From assembly GCA_003445835.1 (NCBI GenBank), contig DMCI01000096.1, positions 1-11,628 of the forward strand: DNA of 11,628 nucleotides, read 5' to 3'. The translations under genes and the position numbers were made by a program. The DNA comes from Clostridiales bacterium (lineage in GTDB: Bacteria; Bacillota; Clostridia; Christensenellales; CAG-1252). The notes beneath the pieces were generated by a model, which did not search any database, had not been told where the DNA came from, and saw only the letters and a list, made by a program, of their open reading frames with translations. Positions 1-5,717 of the stretch are shown one piece after another; position 1 is the stretch's first letter, and each line of letters opens with the position of its first letter.

Positions 1-587
1 AAGTCCGCGGAAGCGAACAAAACGTCAAGGTCTTTGGTGAAGGTGAGTTCTTCGCTGATGGTCTTAGCCTTTTCCTCGGTGAAGAAGGGGTCGTATCCGA
101 CGACTTTCATACCGAGAGCAAGCGCTGCCTTGGTGACCAAAGCGCCGATGGCGCCAAGACCGACGACGCCGAGGGTCTTGCCGAAGATCTCGGGACCGAT
201 AAACGCCTTTTTGCCGCTTTCCACTTGCTTTGCAGCGTCTTCCTTCCCTTTGAGGGAGCCCGCGAAAGCAACGCCGCCGAGTACGTCGCGGCAGGAGAGG
301 AGCAGGGCGCAGATAACGAGTTCCTTGACTGCGTTTGCGTTTGCGCCGGGGGTGTTGAACACCACGACGCCCGCATCCGTCATTTTGGGAAGAGGAATGT
401 TGTTGACGCCTGCGCCTGCGCGAGCCACCGCCACAAGGGAGGGATTGATCTCATACTCGTGCATCGCCGCGCTTCTTACGAGGATACCGACGGGATCCGC
501 CGCGTCGTCCGAAACGTGATAAGCGTTTTTGTCAAGGTTGTTGTAAATAAGATCGCTGATAGCGTTCAGCTTTTTGATTTCGTACAT
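1..587 (-). CDS. serA: D-3-phosphoglycerate dehydrogenase, N-terminal 195 residues (3' end cut by window edge)
   Basis: The gene oxidises 3-phosphoglycerate to 3-phosphohydroxypyruvate with NAD, the first step of serine synthesis. It is open from ATG at 587 to the window edge, so only residues 1-195 are visible. Visible hallmarks of the 2-hydroxyacid dehydrogenase family are RAGAGVNNI (56-64, substrate loop), NTPGANANAVKE (78-89), the Rossmann NAD loop GLGAIG (143-148) and YDPF (165-168) after the second strand. The RAGAGVNNI variant is, from memory, typical of the short SerA form of about 390 residues found in Clostridia and Bacteroidota. Any C-terminal ACT domain lies outside the window. 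The start is well fixed: AAGGAG lies 7 nt upstream and overlaps the stop codon of serC, leaving a 9-bp gap. The two genes are therefore almost certainly co-transcribed and translationally coupled. Confidence 0.93.
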   Translation of the reverse strand, partial: MYEIKKLNAISDLIYNNLDKNAYHVSDDAADPVGILVRSAAMHEYEINPSLVAVARAGAGVNNIPLPKMTDAGVVVFNTPGANANAVKELVICALLLSCRDVLGGVAFAGSLKGKEDAAKQVESGKKAFIGPEIFGKTLGVVGLGAIGALVTKAALALGMKVVGYDPFFTEEKAKTISEELTFTKDLDVLFASAD

Positions 588-590
588 AGT

Positions 591-599
591 TGCTCCTTA
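591..599 (-). promoter_or_regulatory. serA ribosome binding site fused to the serC stop codon
   Basis: Read on the minus strand, the serC TAA stop shares its last bases with the AAGGAG Shine-Dalgarno sequence of serA, 7 nt before the serA ATG. Ribosomes finishing serC would cover the serA initiation site, which supports translational coupling. This site also fixes the serA start. Confidence 0.75.
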
Positions 600-1673
600 T
601 TTGTTTTCAAGCTCAAACTTCTTCATGAAGTCGATGAGTTTCTTAACGCCTTCCACAGGCATTGCGTTGTAGATCGAAGCGCGCATACCGCCGACCAAAC
701 GGTGACCCTTGAGGGAAACGAGTCCGTTTGCCGCGGCTTCTTTGACGAACTTGGCGTCCAACTCTTCTGAACCGGTCACGAAGGGTACGTTCATAATGGA
801 GCGGTCTTCCTTGTTGACGTTGTTTTTGAAGAGTTTGCTGTTGTCGATGAAGTCGTACAACATCGCCGCTTTGCTTTCGTTGATCTCGTTGATCGCCTTG
901 ATGCCGCCCATCTTCTTAAGATGACGAAGGGTGAGCATTGCGATATAGATGCTGAATGCCGGCGGGGTGTTGTAAAGGCTGTTCTTATCCGCTTGGGTCT
1001 TGTAAGCAAGCATCGTGGGGCAGATGGGAAGCTCTTTGCCGATAAGATCCTTTTTAATGATGACGACGGTCAAGCCCGCAGCGCTGATGTTCTTTTGCGC
1101 GCCGGCGTAGAGAAGACCGAACTTGGAAACGTCGATGTCACGGCTGAGGATCTCGCTGCTGACGTCCGCCACAAGGGGGCAGGGAGTCTCGGGGAACTTG
1201 TTCCACCTGGTGCCGAAGATCGTGTTGTTGCTGGTGATGTGTACGTAACTTGCATCCTTGCGGAAGGAGTTGATATCCACTTTGGGGATGTAGGTGTAAG
1301 TCTTATCTTCAGAGGACGCCGCAAGAGCGATGTCGCCGTACTTCTTGGCTTGCTTGTAAGCAAGGTTCGCAAAGTTGCCGGTAACGACATAGTCCGCTTT
1401 ACCCGTCGATGAGATCAGGTTCAAAGGAACGGCGTCAAATTGCTGACTCGCACCGCCTTGGAGCAAAAGCACCTGATAATCGTCGGGCACTTTCATCAAC
1501 TCGGCAAACAGAGCGAGACACTCGTTATGGATGCCGTCGTAGACCTTGGCGCGGTGGCTCATTTCGGTAACGCTCATTCCGCTGTTTTCATAGTCGAGGA
1601 AGGAAGCTTGAGCCTCTTTCAAAACGTCTTCAAAAAGCATGGAAGGACCTGCGGAAAAATTGTAAACTCTCAT
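597..1673 (-). CDS. serC: phosphoserine aminotransferase
   Basis: PLP enzyme that transfers an amino group from glutamate to 3-phosphohydroxypyruvate, giving O-phosphoserine (second step of serine synthesis). In many bacteria it also acts in the DXP-dependent pyridoxal phosphate pathway. At 358 residues it has the usual family length. Visible marks are the N-terminal NFSAGPS (5-11), GGASQQF (73-79, phosphate/PLP contact), D170 in LVADVSSE, the PLP-binding lysine K194 in GAQKN, and the C-terminal block GHRLVGGMRASIYNAMP (323-339), with H324, R325 and R331 expected to bind the substrate phosphate or carboxylate. The ATG at 1673 has AAAGGAG at an ideal distance. It is the first gene of a serC-serA operon with its own promoter (1706-1734). 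No serB is visible. No missing residues or frameshift seen. Confidence 0.97.
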   Translation of the reverse strand: MRVYNFSAGPSMLFEDVLKEAQASFLDYENSGMSVTEMSHRAKVYDGIHNECLALFAELMKVPDDYQVLLLQGGASQQFDAVPLNLISSTGKADYVVTGNFANLAYKQAKKYGDIALAASSEDKTYTYIPKVDINSFRKDASYVHITSNNTIFGTRWNKFPETPCPLVADVSSEILSRDIDVSKFGLLYAGAQKNISAAGLTVVIIKKDLIGKELPICPTMLAYKTQADKNSLYNTPPAFSIYIAMLTLRHLKKMGGIKAINEINESKAAMLYDFIDNSKLFKNNVNKEDRSIMNVPFVTGSEELDAKFVKEAAANGLVSLKGHRLVGGMRASIYNAMPVEGVKKLIDFMKKFELENK

Positions 1674-1705
1674 AGCGTTCTCCTTTGGAGGTTTTATTTG
1701 CCTAT

Positions 1706-1734
1706 ATTTTATCTCATCGGGTTTGGAATGGCAA
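1706..1734 (-). promoter_or_regulatory. sigma-A-type promoter for serC-serA
   Basis: On the minus strand the boxes are TTGCCA (plus positions 1734-1729) and TAAAAT (1711-1706), separated by exactly 17 bp. The predicted start is near 1699, giving a leader of about 26 nt before the serC ATG, just enough for the AAAGGAG site. It lies downstream of the terminator of the preceding gene, so serC-serA is probably an independent transcription unit. Confidence 0.65.
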
Positions 1735-1778
1735 GCAAACGGAGGTACATACTTGTTACAATTTGCGCTATAATTCGC

Positions 1779-1792
1779 ATAAATGCATTTAT
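1779..1792. promoter_or_regulatory. 14-bp perfect palindrome upstream of the serC promoter (possible operator)
   Basis: ATAAATGCATTTAT reads identically on both strands. Its centre lies about 87 bp upstream of the predicted serC transcription start, a spacing compatible with a dimeric activator site. No known regulator motif is recognised, and the AT-rich content makes chance occurrence possible. Confidence 0.3.
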
Positions 1793-1808
1793 CGCGCGGA
1801 AAAATCTC

Positions 1809-1823
1809 TCAAAACGGTTTTGA
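1809..1823. promoter_or_regulatory. 15-bp dyad TCAAAAC-G-GTTTTGA (possible operator)
   Basis: Two perfect 7-bp arms flank a single central base, between the T-run of the upstream terminator and the serC promoter region. It could be a dimeric regulator site. On the minus strand the RNA could fold, but the stem is AU-rich and no uninterrupted U-run follows directly, so a second terminator is less likely. Confidence 0.25.
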
Positions 1824-1830
1824 ACGATCA

Positions 1831-1860
1831 AAATAAAAACCGCGCGTGAAAATCGCGCGG
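1831..1860 (-). terminator. intrinsic terminator of the nucleotidyltransferase gene
   Basis: A perfect 7-bp GC-only stem (CCGCGCG at 1840-1846 paired with CGCGCGG at 1854-1860) with a 7-nt loop is followed, in the minus direction, by a T-rich tract (1839-1831). It starts 12 nt after the stop codon of the 1873-2577 gene. The tract is T-rich only on the minus-strand side, so it is oriented for that gene. Confidence 0.88.
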
Positions 1861-1872
1861 CGTGATGGAGTT

Positions 1873-2577
1873 TTATTTGGAAGCGAGAACGACGTTTTCC
1901 GCAACGTGGTAGTTGGTGCCGTAGTAGGAGAGCAGGGTGCCGATGTCCGACCAATATCCGCGCATGACTTTTGCGTAGATTTGCCCGGGGATCTTTGGAA
2001 AGACGTTTCTTGCAAAATCCTGAAACCCCGAAGGGATCTTTTTGAGGATCTCCTTTTTGAAAACGTAGATTCCGGTGGAAACGATATTGCCGACGGGCGC
2101 TTGCGGCTTCTCGAAAAAGGCGCGCACCTTTCCCGCGGAGTTTAAAAGCATTACGCCGTATTCCGAAGGGTTTTCCACCTTAGTCGCCGCGATGGTGGCA
2201 AGTTTGCCGTGGCTTTTGTGAAATTCAATCAGGTCGGTCAGATCGAAATCGGTGTAGGCGTCGCCCGAGATAACGAGGAAATCCTCCTCAAACCCTCTCG
2301 CTGCGTTTTTGACGCTTCCCGCCGTGCCCAATGGCTCCTTTTCCACCGAGTAGCGCAGACGGACGCCGAGCTCTTTGCCGTCGCCGAACGCTTCGATGAT
2401 CTGATTTGCCATATATCCGAGGGTGACGGAAATATCGGTGACGCCGTGTTTTTTCAAAAGTTCGATGACGTAAGCGAGGATCGGCTTATCCAAAATGGGC
2501 ATCATCGGTTTGGGTGCGTGATCGGTCAGAGGTGCAAGTCTTGTACCTTTCCCTCCTGCCATAATTACAGCTTGCAT
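1873..2577 (-). CDS. stand-alone sugar-1-phosphate nucleotidyltransferase
   Basis: Member of the NTP_transferase family (PF00483 type), which joins a sugar 1-phosphate to an NTP to give an NDP-sugar plus pyrophosphate. Visible are the signature loop GGKGTRL (8-14) with KPM (23-25), EPLGTAG (81-87, base/sugar contact), SGDAYTDFDL (104-113, metal-binding aspartate), FEKP (145-148), NIVSTGIYVF (154-163) and GYWSDIGT (207-214). The protein is 234 residues, only the catalytic Rossmann-like domain. It has no left-handed beta-helix, acyltransferase or phosphomutase domain such as longer GDP-mannose pyrophosphorylase-like relatives carry. Overall style is closest to mannose-1-phosphate guanylyltransferase or glucose-1-phosphate thymidylyltransferase relatives, but substrate specificity cannot be read from the sequence. 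ATG at 2577 has AAAGGAG upstream. It is monocistronic, ending in a strong terminator. Confidence 0.88.
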   Translation of the reverse strand: MQAVIMAGGKGTRLAPLTDHAPKPMMPILDKPILAYVIELLKKHGVTDISVTLGYMANQIIEAFGDGKELGVRLRYSVEKEPLGTAGSVKNAARGFEEDFLVISGDAYTDFDLTDLIEFHKSHGKLATIAATKVENPSEYGVMLLNSAGKVRAFFEKPQAPVGNIVSTGIYVFKKEILKKIPSGFQDFARNVFPKIPGQIYAKVMRGYWSDIGTLLSYYGTNYHVAENVVLASK

Positions 2578-2662
2578 AGTTTTCTCCTTTGCTCGTAGTA
2601 TGGCTTTTCCCGCCGGGTATTATTCAAGCGGCATTTTCGCGCTTTTTCGCGCGGGAAGCTTG

Positions 2663-2681
2663 CCGCAGAACTTGACTGCGG
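2663..2681. promoter_or_regulatory. inverted repeat overlapping the rnj -35 box (possible operator)
   Basis: CCGCAG (2663-2668) and CTGCGG (2676-2681) are perfect inverted arms separated by 7 nt. They enclose and overlap the TTGACT -35 hexamer at 2672-2677. A protein bound here would block RNA polymerase, but no regulator family can be named. RNase J genes are often autoregulated at the RNA level, so this remains a guess. Confidence 0.3.
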
Positions 2682-2700
2682 TAATAAACTAGTTTATAAT
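2672..2700 (+). promoter_or_regulatory. strong sigma-A-type promoter for the rnj operon
   Basis: TTGACT (2672-2677), a 17-bp spacer, and a perfect TATAAT (2695-2700). Predicted start near 2707, leaving a 5' leader of about 45 nt before the ATG at 2752. This is the best consensus match in the window. Confidence 0.85.
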
Positions 2701-2751
2701 TAGAAAAAAATATCGCGTCTGAATTGCGATTTACGAATATAACGGAGTAGT

Positions 2752-4491
2752 ATGGCTAAAAAAGAAAACGAAAACGCAAAGAAAGAAACGACTAAAGTCG
2801 TTACGAAAAAAGAAAAAGGCAAAAAGCCCCACCCGCAAAAGGGCGGCGGCAAAAAATTGAAAATAGGATTTTTGGGCGGCGTCGGCGAGATCGGTAAGAA
2901 TATGACCGTCATTGAATACGGCGACAGCATGATCGTCATCGACGCGGGGCTTACCTTCCCTTCGGAAGAGATGCTCGGCGTGGACGTCGTGATCCCCGAT
3001 TTTTCGTATTTAGTGGAGAATAAAGAAAAGGTCAAGGCGATCATTTGCACGCACGGTCACGAAGACCATATCGGCGCGATCCCTTATCTTTTGCAGGTCA
3101 TCGGCAACCCGACCATCTACGGCAGTACGTTGACTCTCGGTTTGATCCGCGGCAAGTTGGACGAATTCGGCATCAACGCCAAGATGAAAACGGTGGCTTC
3201 GGGCAGCGAGATCGGCATCGATTGTTTTAAAGTCAAGTTTTACAAGGTATGCCATTCCATCGCGGGCGCGCTTGCCATCGCGATCGACACGCCGCAGGGT
3301 GTCATTTTCCATACCGGTGATTTTAAGATCGACCACACCCCCATCGACAACGAAAAAATGGATTTCGCTGCGCTTGCGGAATTGGGGAAGAAGGGCGTCA
3401 AGTTGATGCTTTCGGATTCCACCAATGCGGAGCGTCCCGGGCATACCATCAGCGAAAGAAAGGTAGGGGAGAGCATCTCCCGTATCTTTGCCGCGCATTC
3501 GGGCAGGCGTATCATCGTGGCGACCTTTGCGTCCAATTTGCACCGTATCCAGCAGATCCTCGATATTTCCGCCGCCAACAATCGCAAAGTGGTGCTCAGC
3601 GGCAGAAGCGTGATCAACGTTGTGGAACTCGGTAAAACTTTGAAGCTTTTGCACTACGACGACAATCTTATCGTCAACGAAAGTATGATGAAAAAGATCC
3701 CGCCCGAGAAGCTTTGCATCATTTGCACCGGTTCGCAGGGGGAGAGGGTAAGCGCTCTTTCCCGTATGGCTACGGGGGAACACCCGTCCATCACCGTCGG
3801 TATCAAAGATACCGTTATCATCTCCGCAAGTGCGATCCCCGGCAACGAGAAGAGCATTTACAACGTGATCAACAGTTTGTACCGCCTTGGCGCGGAGGTC
3901 ATCTATTCCGCGATCGAGGACGTGCATACGTCGGGTCACGCCCATCAAGAAGAGCTCAAGATGATGCTCTCTTTGATCAATCCCAAATTCTTTATTCCCG
4001 TACACGGTGAATTCCGTCATTTGAAGATCCACGCAGGCATCGCGCAGTCGATGGGTATCCCCAAAGAGAATATCCTTTTGCCCGAACTCGGCTGGAGTGT
4101 GGAAGTAGCAAGGGACGGCTTGAAAAAGCTTGAAAACATCAAGGCGGGCAATTCTTACGTAGACGGCGACGCCGTCGGCGACTTGGAACCCGTCATCAAG
4201 GATAGGCGCCAGCTTTCCGCAGACGGTTTTATCATCGTGCTTTTGAATCTCAGCGTGGAGGACGGCAAAACCTCTGCGCCCGAGATCATCACCCGCGGTA
4301 TGGCGGCGCTTTCGGAAGAAGACCTTGCCGAAATGAAAAAGCAGGTGCTTGCCGCCGTGAAAAATATCAAATACATCAACCGCGACAATCGTGACGCCGT
4401 TAAGAGCGCGATCCGTCGCACGGTCAGAAGAATGATCTACACCAGCACTCAGTCTTCGCCGATGATCGTCCCCATCGTCGTGGAAAAATAA
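2752..4491 (+). CDS. rnj: ribonuclease J (metallo-beta-lactamase/beta-CASP ribonuclease)
   Basis: Processes and degrades mRNA and matures rRNA as a 5'-3' exonuclease and endonuclease in the cytoplasm. The metal-binding motif THGHEDHIG (100-108) gives H101, H103, D105 and H106. Further ligands are H168 (VCHSI), D190 (HTGDFK) and H418 (PVHGEFRH). The beta-CASP motifs include SDSTNAERPG (221-230), TGSQGE (326-331) and HTSGHAHQEE (392-401). A C-terminal domain with basic residues ends the protein. Length is 579 residues against about 555 for Bacillus RNase J1. The excess is an N-terminal lysine-rich tail (residues 1-37, 14 Lys). ATG at 2752 follows CGGAG. First gene of a three-gene operon, overlapping the next start by 1 bp. 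Whether it corresponds to J1 or J2 cannot be decided, but all metal ligands are present, so it should be active. Confidence 0.96.
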   Translation: MAKKENENAKKETTKVVTKKEKGKKPHPQKGGGKKLKIGFLGGVGEIGKNMTVIEYGDSMIVIDAGLTFPSEEMLGVDVVIPDFSYLVENKEKVKAIICTHGHEDHIGAIPYLLQVIGNPTIYGSTLTLGLIRGKLDEFGINAKMKTVASGSEIGIDCFKVKFYKVCHSIAGALAIAIDTPQGVIFHTGDFKIDHTPIDNEKMDFAALAELGKKGVKLMLSDSTNAERPGHTISERKVGESISRIFAAHSGRRIIVATFASNLHRIQQILDISAANNRKVVLSGRSVINVVELGKTLKLLHYDDNLIVNESMMKKIPPEKLCIICTGSQGERVSALSRMATGEHPSITVGIKDTVIISASAIPGNEKSIYNVINSLYRLGAEVIYSAIEDVHTSGHAHQEELKMMLSLINPKFFIPVHGEFRHLKIHAGIAQSMGIPKENILLPELGWSVEVARDGLKKLENIKAGNSYVDGDAVGDLEPVIKDRRQLSADGFIIVLLNLSVEDGKTSAPEIITRGMAALSEEDLAEMKKQVLAAVKNIKYINRDNRDAVKSAIRRTVRRMIYTSTQSSPMIVPIVVEK

Positions 4492-5717
4492 TGAAAACGG
4501 AACTCCTTTCTCCTGCGGGAAATCTTGAAAAATTGAAGGTCGCTTGTCACTTTGGGGCGGATGCGGTCTATTTTGCCGGCAAGCAATTCGGGCTTCGCGC
4601 CTATGCCGGTAATTTTTCCGAAGAGGAGATCAAGGAAGCTTTTTCGTATCTGCATTCGATCGGCAAAAAAGGGTACGTCACGGTAAACGTTTTTTCGTAC
4701 GACGAGGACTTTCCCGCTTTGCGGGAGCATTTGAACTCGTTGGCAGTTGCAGGCGCGGACGGCATCATCGTCAGCGACCCGGGCGTGATCGCTTTTGCCA
4801 AAAAAGTCGCTCCGTCTTTGGAACTGCACCTTTCCACACAAGCAAATACGCTCAATTCTTACGCCGCCGCTTTTTGGGCGGATATGGGAGTCAAGAGGAT
4901 CGTTCTCGCGCGCGAGTTGTCTATCGATAGGATCAAAGCTATCCGCGACGCTTTGGACCCGTCCGTTGAGATAGAGTGTTTTGCGCATGGCGCAATGTGC
5001 ATCAGCTACAGCGGCAGGTGCCTTTTGAGCAACTATCTTTCGGGCAGAGATAATTACAAAGGAGAATGCGTACAGGCTTGCCGTTGGAATTACGTCATTC
5101 ACGAAAAAAGCCGCGACGCGCGTGAATTCCCGATCGAAGAAGACGAACGCGGCGCGTATATTATGAACAGTCACGATCTCAAGACCATCGACTTTTTGGG
5201 CGAACTGGTAAAAGCGGGCGTGACGTCCTTTAAGATAGAAGGCAGAATGAAAACGGCGTACTACGTTGCGTCGGTGACGGACGCCTATCGTCGCGCGCTT
5301 GACGCGGCGTCAAAAGCCCCTGACGATTACGTCTGTCGTCCCGAGTGGGAGGAGGAACTTTCCCTTTGTTCCAACCGCGGTTTTACCGCAGGGTTTATGA
5401 AGGGAGGGAAGGGCGGACCGGACACGATCGCCTACGACGATTCCCGTTCGGAAGGCGGCGCGGATTTTATTGCCAAAGTTTTGGGATATGATTTTACCGA
5501 AAGGTGTGTTATAATAGAGCAAAGGAATCGTTTTCGCGTCGGCGATACGTTGGAATTGATGTCTCCCGGGCGCGATGTGACGGTCATCCCCGTTCGTGAG
5601 ATCGTCAATGCGGAAGGGGAAAAGATAGAGGACGCCTTGCGCGTGCAGGAAATGTTGAAGATCCCGACCGAAGTCGTCGCTTCGGAGGGCGATATCCTGA
5701 GAAGGAGAAAAGAGTGA
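4491..5717 (+). CDS. U32-family protein (TrhP/RlhA-like RNA hydroxylation protein, annotated as U32 peptidase)
   Basis: Members of this family were named collagenase-like peptidases. Characterised bacterial relatives (RlhA, TrhP) are instead needed for hydroxylation of 23S rRNA or of tRNA wobble uridine (ho5U34), using prephenate-derived oxygen chemistry and probably an Fe-S cluster. The N-terminus ELLSPAGNLEKLK (4-16) is typical. The U32 signature E-x-F-x2-G-A-M-C-x4-G-x-C-x-L-S spans 162-180 with C170 and C177. C193 (GEC) and C197 (QAC) complete the expected four cysteines. KIEGRMK (248-254) is also conserved. A small C-terminal beta domain (about 318-408) fits the U32 C-terminal module. 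At 408 residues it resembles the longer Bacillus TrhP2-type protein. The ATG overlaps the rnj stop by one base and has only a weak Shine-Dalgarno sequence, so it is probably translationally coupled. tRNA versus rRNA target is an inference in favour of tRNA. Confidence 0.9.
   Translation: MKTELLSPAGNLEKLKVACHFGADAVYFAGKQFGLRAYAGNFSEEEIKEAFSYLHSIGKKGYVTVNVFSYDEDFPALREHLNSLAVAGADGIIVSDPGVIAFAKKVAPSLELHLSTQANTLNSYAAAFWADMGVKRIVLARELSIDRIKAIRDALDPSVEIECFAHGAMCISYSGRCLLSNYLSGRDNYKGECVQACRWNYVIHEKSRDAREFPIEEDERGAYIMNSHDLKTIDFLGELVKAGVTSFKIEGRMKTAYYVASVTDAYRRALDAASKAPDDYVCRPEWEEELSLCSNRGFTAGFMKGGKGGPDTIAYDDSRSEGGADFIAKVLGYDFTERCVIIEQRNRFRVGDTLELMSPGRDVTVIPVREIVNAEGEKIEDALRVQEMLKIPTEVVASEGDILRRRKE
5507..5515 (+). 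promoter_or_regulatory. extended -10 promoter-like element inside the U32 gene
   Basis: TGTTATAAT is a perfect extended -10 (TGn plus TATAAT), about 200 bp upstream of the glycosyltransferase start. No convincing -35 box lies at the usual distance (TATGAT at 17 bp). It could provide separate transcription of the glycosyltransferase gene. The motif falls on two consecutive ATA isoleucine codons and may be chance. Confidence 0.3.
5701..5707 (+). promoter_or_regulatory. ribosome binding site deciding the GTG start of the glycosyltransferase
   Basis: GAAGGAG lies within the last codons of the U32 gene, 6 nt before the GTG at 5714. The strong site and 4-bp GTGA overlap justify choosing GTG over any later ATG. 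Confidence 0.7.

Larger units (their letters stand above)
2578..2751. other. divergent intergenic region between the nucleotidyltransferase and rnj
   Basis: This 174-bp region holds the plus-strand rnj promoter (2672-2700), a dyad over its -35 box, and a GC-rich stretch (2628-2666) with repeated CGCG/GCGC and a GCGGCA...TGCCGC inverted pair. For the leftward gene only a weak promoter candidate is seen (TTGAAT, 19 bp, CATACT on the minus strand), so its true promoter is uncertain. No small ORF with a ribosome binding site is visible. Confidence 0.5.

Noticed and set aside
1769..1774. TATAAT on the plus strand upstream of serC
   Set aside because: The only -35-like sequence (TTGTTA) is 10 bp away, too close, and no plus-strand gene follows before the convergent minus-strand genes.
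3010..4032. Antisense open frame of 340 codons opposite rnj
   Set aside because: RNase J metal ligands are all on the plus strand. No ribosome binding site or recognisable domain on the other strand.
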